Made by a program: the position numbers and the translations under genes | Assembly (NCBI GenBank): GCA_016124975.1 | Contig: WGMP01000040.1 | Span: 1-64,000 of the forward strand | DNA length: 64,000 bases | From: Phycisphaera sp. | GTDB taxonomy: Bacteria; Planctomycetota; Phycisphaerae; Phycisphaerales; SM1A02 | Direction: 5' to 3' | Shown: positions 37,401-46,326 of the stretch, in pieces | Position numbering within the stretch: the first letter of the stretch is position 1 | How the letters are laid out: each line of letters opens with the position of its first letter | Notes under the pieces: model-generated | What the model was told of the DNA's origin: nothing | Database searches by the model: none | What the model saw: only the letters and a program-made list of their open reading frames with translations

Positions 37401-38277
37401 AGGCACCGAGGCACATGCGGCGTTCAAGTCGGTGCTCGCGCGGCGGCTCGCGCCGCTTTCGGAAAGCGCGGACTCGACGCTTCGAAGCGCCGCGCGCGAT
37501 GTCGCCGCGAAGCACGGAGTCTCGCTCGATCCCGACGAAGCGCTGCGCGCCATCGGCGACGCGACGCTCTCTGTCGCGGAGCGCGTCTCGAGCCTGCGGT
37601 CGCTCGCGGGCGACGCCGCGCGCGTCGGCTCTGCGATCGAGACGGCGCTTGCATCGGATGCAGCGCTTCTCCGCGCGGAGGCGAGATCGACGCTTCTTCG
37701 TCGCGGAGACGATCGCGCCCTCGCGGCGCTTGCGGACGGCGTGGAGCATGGCGATCGCCTCGAGCGGCAACGGGCGGTCGCCGATCTCTCCACGCTCGGC
37801 CGAGCGGCGGACGATGCGCTCGCCCCGCTCGCCGCGCAGCTTGTCGACGGATCGCTCGACGCGGGGCTTCGGCTCGAGGTCGTCGAGGCTGCGTCACGCA
37901 GGGACGATGGCCCGCTTGCGGCCTCGCTCGCTGCGTGGAACGCATCGTTCGCGGGCGACGCCTTCGCACGCGAGGAGACGCTCGCTCTCGAGGGCGGCGA
38001 CGCAGAGCGCGGTCGCGCCGTCGCGTTCACGCACATGAGCGCGGTCTGCCTCAAGTGCCACGCGATCGCCGGCTCGGGCGGCGACGCGGCACCCGCGCTC
38101 GATGGCGTCGCGGCACGGCTCTCGCCGCGTTCGCTCCTGCGTGCGCTCGTCGAGCCGAACGCGGAGATCGCCGCGGGCTATGCGAATGTCGGCGCAAGCG
38201 CGATGCCGTCGATGCGTGAGATCCTCACCGAGCGCGAGATCCGCGATGTGGTCGCGTATCTGCGCACGCTCGAGTGA
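34465..38277 (+). CDS. PVC-type heme-binding CxxCH protein: beta-propeller dehydrogenase, HEAT repeats, PA14-like domain, cytochrome c
   Basis: FYFAESDRQERGVEDNRSSSFWLLDDL...GDIAR/HEAT-like alpha repeats...EAPETGEYVFAIASDDDSILRIG (PA14-like)...AVCLKCHAIAGSGGDAAPALDG. Confidence 0.9.
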   Translation: MLAPIALVVLFTGSTLLATHRAEAQTAHGDGSGERPAAETPPAPPAGGAAPEAKVKPLDGFGKATIAVYPLVDDPVAFTIDDQGNFYFAESDRQERGVEDNRSSSFWLLDDLASQTVEDRLRMYEKWASKREGGMAYYSRYDDRVSRLADLDGDGVPESRTVFAGPFNDPLDGTGAGVLAFEGDILYTNIPHLWRLTDLDGDGVSDRDLRESSGYGVRVALRGHDMHGLAVGYDGKIYWSIGDRGYRVRTAEGAVLHDPRSGAVFRMNPDGSELELFATGLRNPQELAFDNYGNLFTGDNNSDGGDKARFVYVMEGGETGWSMDFQTLEGANQRGPWNQEGIWHLRPDLAPHKVKESSPLQPAWTLPPLDHVGAGPSGLVFSPGIGLPERYREHFFLCDFLGGDSYSRILAFGVEPVGAGFRVVDEHVFVANVLPTDVDFGFDGRMYMTDWGGGWESGEKGELYAVWHEEAIADPRVAEAARLVREGFAWRDADELASLLAHGDRRVRQRAQFALAARGRETTALLGDIARNATDRFARIHAVWALGQQAARLRRESGALEAQSLRGDLDPTTLVLPLLDDRDAEIRAQAARMLGEGRAVLAAEKLMDLCADESPRVRAFAAMALGRIGAREAHPAIVSMLADNTDRDVFLRHAGVQALAWLDDRARLGELAAEPVASLRMAAVLAMRKLRDARLAQFLEDPERTVRHEAARAINDIPMPALRARLAQSATRFAPAPDHASDEPEAIVRHALRREVWRLGRTGTVEDLRDGAMFSRAPDESSDLVTAESPRNAGNQFVARISGTIEAPETGEYVFAIASDDDSILRIGSSDDPSTLVEVARVEGYTNPADYASQAAQRSKPIRLEQGRRYAIEALHAEGGGGDHCSIAWWLPSGRSEQPIGAKPVDRSEFPHMRRVIEACLAEGTAETAALLADLAANNANPIPIRLEALEALASWTDAAPRNRVNGAFRVLDLAARAPGTEAHAAFKSVLARRLAPLSESADSTLRSAARDVAAKHGVSLDPDEALRAIGDATLSVAERVSSLRSLAGDAARVGSAIETALASDAALLRAEARSTLLRRGDDRALAALADGVEHGDRLERQRAVADLSTLGRAADDALAPLAAQLVDGSLDAGLRLEVVEAASRRDDGPLAASLAAWNASFAGDAFAREETLALEGGDAERGRAVAFTHMSAVCLKCHAIAGSGGDAAPALDGVAARLSPRSLLRALVEPNAEIAAGYANVGASAMPSMREILTEREIRDVVAYLRTLE

Positions 38278-38304
38278 GAGGCCTGCGTCGCTCGGCGCGC
38301 GTCG

Positions 38305-38844
38305 TCAGCGCCTGCGCCTGCGCGCGAACACCGCCGCGACGACCAGCGTCGCGGCCGCCGGGGCGGGCACGAGGGCTGGCGCGTCGTTCGAGTTGAACAC
38401 CCAGCCGTCCCACGAGCCGTTCGCGACCACGCGGTCGGCGAAGCCCGTCATCGACGCCGCCCACGGCGACTCCGAAGACTCGCGCGTCCAGTAGTGCCAG
38501 TAGTCGAGGTAGTCGGGCGGCGTGCCGAAGCCCTCGTCCGAGTCGGATCCGATCGCGACGCCGAACAGCGCGTCACCGAAGCTGAACGAGATGACCTCGT
38601 AGCTGAAGAAGCCTGGCTGTGCAGCAGCGACGATCGAGAGAAGATCGTCTCCGCGGATCGAACCGTCGTAGCGGACCTCGTAGAGGTAGGTGTTCGAATT
38701 CGTGAACTCGAACTGCAGGAAGCTGCTGCTCGCGCCGCTTCCCACGGTCCAGCTGCCGACGAGCTCGGCGTGGGCTGCGTGCGCGCTGAACCCGAGTGCG
38801 AGGGCGGCTGCCATCGTTTCAAGAACGGTCGGACGGAACTGCAT
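38305..38844 (-). CDS. Exported protein with PEP-CTERM-like (VPAPA...RRRRR) sorting tail
   Basis: Signal peptide MAAALALGFSAHAAHA; C-term VPAPAAATLVVAAVFARRRRR. Confidence 0.78.
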   Translation of the reverse strand: MQFRPTVLETMAAALALGFSAHAAHAELVGSWTVGSGASSSFLQFEFTNSNTYLYEVRYDGSIRGDDLLSIVAAAQPGFFSYEVISFSFGDALFGVAIGSDSDEGFGTPPDYLDYWHYWTRESSESPWAASMTGFADRVVANGSWDGWVFNSNDAPALVPAPAAATLVVAAVFARRRRR

Positions 38845-39146
38845 CGATCAATCTCCTGACACGCGGCAAGAGCGGCCGCGGCGTGCCGCGTCTCCGACGC
38901 GGCGAAACAGAATGCGCCTCCGCGGAGATCCCCTGCTGCAATGGCGAGACCCGACGCGTGTTCACGCAGTGCGTGCGCGCGGAAACCCGACCATGCCTCA
39001 GGAGCGGAGGCAGGAAGAGACGCGCGCGGGACTCGACCCGACTGTGCCGTGCGGACATGCCGCGCGGTTCACGGTGACGCCTTCGTAGCGGATTCACACC
39101 GCTTTCGGACCCGTGCGCGTGCCTGGATCATCCAGGCGTTCGGAGG

Positions 39147-41279
39147 TTAGCGAGTTCCAGGCGCCGCCGCAGCGTGGCGCGCGAGGAACGCTGCGATTTC
39201 GTCGGCGAGCGCGCCGCCGCCGCCCGCGCGCACGGCCTCTTCGAGCCTCACGAGCTCGGGTGCCGCGCGCGTGTCGCCTGCGAGATGCGCGAGCGCGAGC
39301 ATCGTGTAGCGGGCGAAGGGGTCGTTTGGCGCGGCGGCCGCGAGCCTGCGCGCGATGTTCGCAAGCGTCGCGCGCTCAGGCTCTTGGAGCGGGTCGTCTG
39401 ACGCAAGCGACGACCGCAGCGCGCGCGCCGCGGTCGCCACCCACACCGATGGCGCGGAGAAGGACTCGGTCGCGCCCGCAGCTGCCGCGATGAGCGCGCG
39501 CCTTCCCTCGACGGGCCTTCCCATGGCCACGAGGATCGATCCGAGGTTCGCGCGTGCGTCGAAGTCGGCGGGGTCGAGCACGACGAGACGCTCGCACTGC
39601 TCGAGCGCTGCGCCGAGATCCCCGCGAGCCACCGCAAGTCGCAGGAGATCGCGGCGCGCATCGCGTTCGTCGCGCGCATATCTCGGCGAGGCCTTCGCGC
39701 GCTCGGCGGCGCGCGTGAACGCCTCGAGTGCGGCGGCGGTGTCGCCGCCGGTCTCGAGCAGTCGTCCGTGGCTCCAATGGAGGTCGGGGAGATCGGGCCG
39801 AAGCGCGATCGCGACCTCGATCTCGACGATCGCCTCGTCGACGCGACCAAGGAGTCGCAGCGCCTCGCTCCGGCTCACGGCGTTCGTGAACTCGTCGGGC
39901 TTCTCGGCGCCCGCCATGCGCGCGAACTCGAGCGCTTCGGTCGCGAAGCCGCGCATCGCGTCGAGGTCCCCCGCCGCCTGCGCGCGCGCGGCGTCCTCGA
40001 GCAGCGTGGTCGCGAGGTTGTTCGCGGCCATCCACGCCTTGGGGTTCTGCGCGATCGTCGCGCGCCAAAGCGTCTCCTCGGAGTCGTACTTGGGTGTCGC
40101 GCGCAGCGAGAGCGCAAGGAGCGCCGCGATCGCAGCCACGCCCGCGGCCTTGCGCGCATTCATTGGAAGCCGCGCGAGATCCGCGACACGCGTGCCGATC
40201 CATACGGCGACGAGCGCGAAGGCGGGCATCGCCGCGTAGGCGAAGTGATCCGCGACGAACGAATAGCGGAACGGCCAGACATCGAAGAAGCCGAGCGCGG
40301 GGAAGAGTCCCGCCCCGATCCAGAGAGAGACGAGGAGCGGTGCTCGCGTGACGCGCCAGCGCATGAACGCGAGAACCGCGACGCACACGCAGGTTGCCGT
40401 CGGAATCCACGACGCAGGCGATGAAGCATCGATCGTGAAGCGCGGGTAGATGAAGACCTGCTCGAGCGGAACGAGGAACCGCGCGATGTAGAAGACGGTC
40501 GTCTTGCCCGCAAGCTGGAGCCTGTCCGCGACGCCGAGCGTGAACTCGTCGCCAACCGCGCCGACATGGGTCTTCTCCATGAAGGCCGTGAAGAGACCGA
40601 GCGCAAGACCGACTGCGAAGAACGGCGCCGTCGCGAGAAGCGCCGTGGGCGAAGGTCGCGCGCTTCGCCACAGCATGCACAGCACGAGGCAAGGCGCCAC
40701 GAAGATCGCGGTGGTCTTCGACAGGAGCGCGGCGACGAAGAGAAGGAACGATGCGATCCACGGCGCTGCCCGTCGCCCGCCTGGAGCGTCGAGCATGCGC
40801 ACGAAGACAAGCATGCTTGCGAGCGCGAGCAGCATCGACTGCGTGTTCTTGCGTTCCGTCACCCATGCGACGCTTTCGACGCCCATCGGATGCACCGCGA
40901 AGATCGCGGCGATCCACGCGGCGGCAGGAACCTCGAGCCTGCGGAGGAGCGCGAGAAGAAGCACGCCGCTCGTCGCGTGCATGAGCACATTCACCAGGTG
41001 ATAGAGAAACGGCTCGACCCCGACGAGCGCGAACTCGACCCAGAAACCGAGGAACACGAGCGGGTAGTACTGGGGGGTGCTTCCCGGCACAAATACGTCA
41101 ATGAAGCCTGACGGACTTCTAAGAACCGGGTTCTCTGTGATGTAGGAGTCGTCGTCCCAGATCCAACCGCATCCGAGACTGCGCCCGTGGGCCGCGAGGG
41201 CCAGAAGAGCCACGAGCAGCGTTGCGTGGACGAATGGTCTGCGCAGGAGGTGGGAAGCGGAGGGCACGGACGAACTCAT
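39147..41279 (-). CDS. TPR-containing multi-TM glycosyltransferase (TMTC-like/PMT family)
   Basis: WIWDDDSYITENPVLRSPSGF...PFLYHLVNVLMHATSGVLLLALLRRL...AAIFAVHPMGVESVAWVTERKN; C-terminal TPR region. Confidence 0.85.
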   Translation of the reverse strand: MSSSVPSASHLLRRPFVHATLLVALLALAAHGRSLGCGWIWDDDSYITENPVLRSPSGFIDVFVPGSTPQYYPLVFLGFWVEFALVGVEPFLYHLVNVLMHATSGVLLLALLRRLEVPAAAWIAAIFAVHPMGVESVAWVTERKNTQSMLLALASMLVFVRMLDAPGGRRAAPWIASFLLFVAALLSKTTAIFVAPCLVLCMLWRSARPSPTALLATAPFFAVGLALGLFTAFMEKTHVGAVGDEFTLGVADRLQLAGKTTVFYIARFLVPLEQVFIYPRFTIDASSPASWIPTATCVCVAVLAFMRWRVTRAPLLVSLWIGAGLFPALGFFDVWPFRYSFVADHFAYAAMPAFALVAVWIGTRVADLARLPMNARKAAGVAAIAALLALSLRATPKYDSEETLWRATIAQNPKAWMAANNLATTLLEDAARAQAAGDLDAMRGFATEALEFARMAGAEKPDEFTNAVSRSEALRLLGRVDEAIVEIEVAIALRPDLPDLHWSHGRLLETGGDTAAALEAFTRAAERAKASPRYARDERDARRDLLRLAVARGDLGAALEQCERLVVLDPADFDARANLGSILVAMGRPVEGRRALIAAAAGATESFSAPSVWVATAARALRSSLASDDPLQEPERATLANIARRLAAAAPNDPFARYTMLALAHLAGDTRAAPELVRLEEAVRAGGGGALADEIAAFLARHAAAAPGTR

Positions 41280-41312
41280 GGTTGGATTCTACAGGATATA
41301 GTCCGAGAACTA

Positions 41313-41328
41313 AGTTCCCCGTGGAACA
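41313..41328. promoter_or_regulatory. parS-like site 1
   Basis: AGTTCCCCGTGGAACA; resembles known parS TGTTCCACGTGGAACA. Confidence 0.65.
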
Positions 41329-41436
41329 TTGGCTCGCTGTCTGAGTCTTACCCTGAGACTCTGTTCGAGACGCCATTCGAGACACTGGGCGGACCGAAGC
41401 GTTGACAGCGATGCTGGCGCCAAGGTATATCGTCTC

Positions 41437-41452
41437 TGTTCCCCGTGGAACA
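41437..41452. promoter_or_regulatory. parS-like site 2
   Basis: TGTTCCCCGTGGAACA, one mismatch to TGTTCCACGTGGAACA, 31 nt upstream of parB start. Confidence 0.72.
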
Positions 41453-41482
41453 TGTGCGGCACGCGATATTCTCGGAGGCTGT

Positions 41483-42586
41483 ATGAGCGACATCAAGAAG
41501 TTCGGCAAGGAACCTGTGCGCAAGCTTGGTCGTGGGCTCAGCGCCCTGCTCGGGCAGCCCGTGGAGGTGCAGGTACCGAAGTCCCCTGCCTCGGATCCTC
41601 AGGGGAAGCCTGAGGAGGTTCCAGCCGCGTCGGTCGCCCCGTCCTGGACTGGATTGGCCATGCAGGAGTCTGTTGGTTCCACGGGGAACCAGGCTCCCCC
41701 GCCCTCAACTCAGGCGCTGCGAATGCCCTCTGTGCCAGAGTCCACAGCCAGCCCGGTTGCCTCGGGCGCAGGGTTCCTGCGCGAGCTCCCCGTGGAACAG
41801 ATCGTTCCGAACGCCCGACAGCCTCGAACAGACTTCGACCTCACTCTGATCGAGGGCCTTGCTGCCTCGATCAGGCAGTCCGGTTTGATGCAGCCGATTT
41901 TGGTTCGACCGCAAGGCGATCGCTTTGAACTGGTGGCAGGCGAGCGTCGTTGGCGCGCTGCGAAGTTGGTTGGCCTCAAGACGATCCCAGCCCTGGTTCG
42001 TGTGCTCGATGACCAGAGCTCTGCGGAGCTCGCGCTCATCGAGAATGTCCAGCGAGAGGATCTCAACCCGATCGAGCGCGCACGCGCGCTTCGACGCCTG
42101 TCGGAGGACTTTGGCCTCACGCATCAGGCCATTGCGGATCGCGTCGGCCTCGACCGCGCGTCGGTGACGAATCTCGTTCGGCTGGCGGATCTCGATGATG
42201 CGTGCGCGGGGCTCGTCCGCTCGGGCAAGCTCTCCCAAGGGCACGCGAAGGCCCTGCTCTCGATCTCGGATTCCAAGGCCCGGTTGTCCCTCGCCGAACG
42301 CGCGATCTCACAGGAGTGGTCGGTTCGCGAGCTCGAGCGCCAGGTACAGCTTCGCCACCAAGCGGCGAAGGAGGCGCGCCCGCCATCTTCCCCAAGCTCC
42401 CCGGATCCGTCTGCTCGCGATGCCAATGTCGCAGATCTCGAGCAGCGCTTGGCCGCTCACCTCGGAACTCGCGTGCGCATCCAGCTCGGGCGCAAGAAAG
42501 GGTCAGGGCGACTGATTCTAGATTTCTACAATCTAGAACAGTTCGATGGAATAATGCAGCGCATCGGCTTTGAGGGACGATCGTAA
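41483..42586 (+). CDS. parB: ParB/Spo0J chromosome partitioning protein
   Basis: KLGRGLSALLG...LPVEQIVPNARQPRTDFD...LMQPILVRPQGDRFELVAGERRWRAAKLVGLKTIPALVR...ALIENVQREDLNPIERA. Confidence 0.97.
   Translation: MSDIKKFGKEPVRKLGRGLSALLGQPVEVQVPKSPASDPQGKPEEVPAASVAPSWTGLAMQESVGSTGNQAPPPSTQALRMPSVPESTASPVASGAGFLRELPVEQIVPNARQPRTDFDLTLIEGLAASIRQSGLMQPILVRPQGDRFELVAGERRWRAAKLVGLKTIPALVRVLDDQSSAELALIENVQREDLNPIERARALRRLSEDFGLTHQAIADRVGLDRASVTNLVRLADLDDACAGLVRSGKLSQGHAKALLSISDSKARLSLAERAISQEWSVRELERQVQLRHQAAKEARPPSSPSSPDPSARDANVADLEQRLAAHLGTRVRIQLGRKKGSGRLILDFYNLEQFDGIMQRIGFEGRS
41675..41690. promoter_or_regulatory. parS-like site 3 (inverted orientation, inside parB)
   Basis: GGTTCCACGGGGAACC; its 14-nt core is the exact reverse complement of GTTCCCCGTGGAAC. 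Confidence 0.6.
41784..41799. promoter_or_regulatory. parS-like site 4 (inside parB)
   Basis: AGCTCCCCGTGGAACA. Confidence 0.5.
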
Positions 42587-42733
42587 GGTTCTATTCTAAA
42601 GTCGCTTACGAACTTCGCGCGACCAGGCCACCGACTTCCCTTCGATCGGATCGCCTGATCCGCAGTCGATGTCGAAGCGTCGCTTGAGTCAATGCGTCCG
42701 CTGTCCGATGCCTCCAACGCAGGAGGACCGTCG

Positions 42734-42961
42734 ATGGCAACCCAAGACTCGGACACCGAAGGCCGTTGGAATCGCGAGGTTGACGCCGTGCGTGAATGCT
42801 TCGCCCGGCGGCTCGCCGCATGGGCAGGGGACATGCTCGAGCTCCGCCGCCGCGGCATGCAGCAGTTTCGCTGGAGTTCGGCGAATCCTGCCGAATGCGC
42901 GGCGAAGCCGAGCCCAAGCCAAGCGGACGGTTCGATTGTGCCGATGAACCGCGCGGCCTGA
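42734..42961 (+). CDS. Small hypothetical protein (75 aa)
   Basis: ATG preceded by AGGAGG at 42721-42726 with about 7-nt spacing; MATQDSDTEGRWNREVDAVRECFARRLAAWAGDMLELRRRG. Confidence 0.5.
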   Translation: MATQDSDTEGRWNREVDAVRECFARRLAAWAGDMLELRRRGMQQFRWSSANPAECAAKPSPSQADGSIVPMNRAA

Positions 42962-43027
42962 GCGCGAAACCGGCCGACGGGCGGGGCATGCGCCTTGCTC
43001 GGGCCTCGACTCGAGCGGAGGTGGCAC

Positions 43028-46000
43028 ATGTCGGGAATCTCCTCAGGCGTCGGACTCGCAAGCGGCATCAACTCGCGTCAGATCATCGACCAGCTTCTGG
43101 CGCTCGATTCCCGCGGCAAGACGCCGCTTCAGACGCAGATCGCGCGCACGCAGGGCCAGAAGACCGCGATGCTCGATGTGAACGCGCGCCTTCTTGGCCT
43201 GCGCAGCGCTTCGACGAACTTCCGCATCGGCCGCGTCTTCGACCGCATGCTCGCCGCGCCGAGCAATGCCGAGGTGATCGGCGCGACCGCATCCGCGGGC
43301 ACGCCTCCCGGCTCCTACGCGTTCAAGGTCAACAGGCTCGTCTCGACGAGCCAGGTGCTCTCGGGTGGGTTCGCCACCCGCGACGCCACGCCGCTCGGTC
43401 TCACCGAGATGAGCGTCGAGTGGGGACGGGCCAGCATTGGATCGCCCGTGGCGCTGAGCGCGCTCCGCGGAGGCCAGGGCGTCGGCGGCGGCGGAGTCAA
43501 GATCACCGACGGGAATGGACAGGTCGCCACGATCGATCTCGCGGCCAGCGTCACGCTGCAGGATGCGGTCACCGCCATCAACGCGAACGACGACATCTCG
43601 GTCACGGCGTCGATCGAGAACGAGCGGCTCGTCGTGCGTGACACGAGTGGAGGAAGCGGGTCGCTTGTCATCGCCAACGCGCTCGGCGGCACGATCGCAA
43701 CGCAGCTCGGCGTCGTCGGCACGCACACGACGGGTGTCGCGACAGGCGGTGCGCTCAACCAGCTCGGCATGAACTCGTCGCTCTCGGCGCTGAACGACGG
43801 AGCAGGCGTCCTGATTCGCGACGGCACCGTGGACTTCCGCGTCGGGGCCGATGGAACGGTGTTCGACATCGATCTCGGCCGAAGGAACCTGCCGATCACC
43901 TCCGCCACGAAGCTGAGCGATCTCAACAACGGCGTCGGAGTACGCATCAACACGACCGACGCGGACGACTTCACGGTCGTGACCTCGACCGGCGTGAGCG
44001 TCGGCGTGAACCTCGGCGCGGTCGTCGTCGACGGCGAAGTCCAGTCGAACGCCGTCACGACGGTGGGCGAACTTCTCTCACGCGTCAACAGCGAACTGTC
44101 GGCGACGCTCGGAGCAGGGAATGTGGTCCTGTCGCTCCGCGCAGATGGGAGGGGCTTCGATCTCACCGACACGATGGGCGGCGCGAACCCGCTGAGGGTG
44201 CAGTCCGCGGGCCCGAACAGCGACAAGACCGCGAAGGACCTCGGCATCTTCACGGGCGCGATCACGACGGGCTCCGCGACCATCGTCGGCACCGTGATCC
44301 AGAACAAGGTCTCGTCTCCGCGCGCGGCCACGATCCAGGATGTCGCGAACCGCGTGTTCGAGCAGACGGGCGGCGCCGTGCGCGTCGAGATCAACAGCGC
44401 GGGCACGGGCATCAGCCTCGTGAAGGCGTCGGGCGGCGGCTCGGTCTCGGTGCTTCCTGGCGTGATCGACGGCTCGAGCTTCGGAGCGCTCGTCGGCGAG
44501 CGCACCGCGCGGGACCTCGGGATCTTCGGGCTCTCTGGAACGACATCCGTCGAGGGAACCCGCGTGTCCGCAGGCATCAGCACCGTGCGCACGAGCTCTC
44601 TCGCGGGCGGGCAGGGGATCGCGCCGACGGGTCCGCTGCTCCTGACCGATCGCGCGGGCTTCTCCACCACCTTCTCCGATTTCGCGGCGCACGACACGCT
44701 CGATGGACTGCTGCGTGCGATCAACACCAAGGCCGAGACGGACGGCGTCGGTGTACGCTTCGAGCTGTCGAAGAGCGGACGCTCCGTGATCGCGCGCGAC
44801 ACGAGCGGAGGCACGGGCCAGCTGCTCGTGAAGGGCGAGGGCGGTCTCGCGCTCGGCTTCGACGCCGCTGTCGCCGCGAACTCCGCGCAGGGGGCTGATC
44901 TCGAGCGGCGTCATGTCTCGCTCGCGACCTCGCTCTCATCGCTCAACTTCGGCAAGGGGATCGGCACGGGCACATTCCGCATCACCGATTCTTCGGGCGC
45001 GAGCTCGACGGTCGAGATCGCGTCGACCGCGACCACGCTCTACGACGTGATCTCGAACATCAACTCGCGCGGCCTTCTGGTGGAGGCGAGGCTGAACTCG
45101 ACGGGAGACGGCATCACGCTCGTCGACCTCAACACGGGCGCACCCGCGAACCCGCTTGAGGTGCAGGAAGTGAGCGGATCGACCGCGCGAGGCCTCGGGA
45201 TCCTCGGAAAGGCGACGACCGCAGGCGGCGACATCGAGGGAAGCCTCGAGAAGAAGATCGCGTTCGCCGCAACCGACACGCTCAACGACGTGGTCGCGAA
45301 GATCAACGCATCGGGCTTTCCGCTGAGCGCCGCCGTGATCAACACGGGCGGCGGCGGCACGCCTTTCCGCATCAGCCTGACCTCCCAGGTCTCTGGCTCG
45401 GGCGGCGAGCTTCTCGTCGAATCGATCGGAGCGGACCTCGGCTTCTTCCGAACGGTCGAAGGCAAGGACGCCGCGCTCGTCCTCGGCGGCGGCGGCGTCG
45501 ACAACCCGTTCGTCTTCACGAGCTCGTCGAACACCTTCAAGGACGTGCTCTCGGGCCTCGAGATCAACGCGAAGAAGACGGGCGACGCGACCGTCGAGGT
45601 CACCCGCGATCTCGGCGCGATGGTCGACACCGTGAAGAAGTGGACGACCGCGATCAGCGACACCCTCGGACGGATCGCGGAGTACGACAAGTACGACTCG
45701 ACGACGCAGGTGCGCTCGGCGCTGTTCGGCGACTCCACGATTGCGGCGGTCAGGCAGCAGATCGTGTCGCAGCTCCAGCGCCCCGCGAAGGGAATCGAGG
45801 GGCAGTTCCGCTTCCTCTCGCAGGTCGGCATCACGCTTGGCACCAAGAACCAGGTGAACTTCAACGAGGCGAAGTTCCGCGAGGCGTACGAGCGCGATCC
45901 GAACGCGGTGAAGGAGCTCTTCGCGGGCTTCGAGATCCAGGCATCCACCAACTCCTCGCCCGTCGACGGCGTGACGGTCATCGAGGAGTCGAAGACGATC

Positions 46001-46264
46001 TACAAGAAGCTCGGCTTCGGCGACACATTCGACCAGCTTCTCACAAGGTTGACAAACACTGTCGACGGCGCGACGACCGTCGCCGATCGCAACTTCCAGA
46101 AGCGCATCGAGCAGCTGAACCAGCGGATCAGGTCGATCGATGACCGCATCGCGGCCAAGCGGATCCGCTACGAGCGGCAGTTCGCGGCGATGGAGACGGC
46201 GATCGCGCGCGTCCAGTCGCAGCAGGGCGCCGTCGCGGGCATCGCCGCCATCCCGTCGTTCTGA
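43028..46264 (+). CDS. fliD: Flagellar filament capping protein FliD, enlarged
   Basis: MSGISSGVGLASGINSRQIIDQLLALDSRGKTPLQTQIARTQGQKTAMLDVNARL; C-term FRFLSQVGITLGTKNQVNFNEAKFREAYERDPNAVKELF. Confidence 0.93.
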   Translation: MSGISSGVGLASGINSRQIIDQLLALDSRGKTPLQTQIARTQGQKTAMLDVNARLLGLRSASTNFRIGRVFDRMLAAPSNAEVIGATASAGTPPGSYAFKVNRLVSTSQVLSGGFATRDATPLGLTEMSVEWGRASIGSPVALSALRGGQGVGGGGVKITDGNGQVATIDLAASVTLQDAVTAINANDDISVTASIENERLVVRDTSGGSGSLVIANALGGTIATQLGVVGTHTTGVATGGALNQLGMNSSLSALNDGAGVLIRDGTVDFRVGADGTVFDIDLGRRNLPITSATKLSDLNNGVGVRINTTDADDFTVVTSTGVSVGVNLGAVVVDGEVQSNAVTTVGELLSRVNSELSATLGAGNVVLSLRADGRGFDLTDTMGGANPLRVQSAGPNSDKTAKDLGIFTGAITTGSATIVGTVIQNKVSSPRAATIQDVANRVFEQTGGAVRVEINSAGTGISLVKASGGGSVSVLPGVIDGSSFGALVGERTARDLGIFGLSGTTSVEGTRVSAGISTVRTSSLAGGQGIAPTGPLLLTDRAGFSTTFSDFAAHDTLDGLLRAINTKAETDGVGVRFELSKSGRSVIARDTSGGTGQLLVKGEGGLALGFDAAVAANSAQGADLERRHVSLATSLSSLNFGKGIGTGTFRITDSSGASSTVEIASTATTLYDVISNINSRGLLVEARLNSTGDGITLVDLNTGAPANPLEVQEVSGSTARGLGILGKATTAGGDIEGSLEKKIAFAATDTLNDVVAKINASGFPLSAAVINTGGGGTPFRISLTSQVSGSGGELLVESIGADLGFFRTVEGKDAALVLGGGGVDNPFVFTSSSNTFKDVLSGLEINAKKTGDATVEVTRDLGAMVDTVKKWTTAISDTLGRIAEYDKYDSTTQVRSALFGDSTIAAVRQQIVSQLQRPAKGIEGQFRFLSQVGITLGTKNQVNFNEAKFREAYERDPNAVKELFAGFEIQASTNSSPVDGVTVIEESKTIYKKLGFGDTFDQLLTRLTNTVDGATTVADRNFQKRIEQLNQRIRSIDDRIAAKRIRYERQFAAMETAIARVQSQQGAVAGIAAIPSF

Positions 46265-46326
46265 GCGCGAACTTCTGAAAGTCGGGCCTCCATCTGACCG
46301 ATTCTCTTCCCCGAGCAACGACCAAT

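Noticed and set aside
41281-41480. Promoter call for parB
   Set aside because: AT-richer with possible -10 elements, but no convincing -35/-10 pair at proper spacing apart from the parS-like sites.
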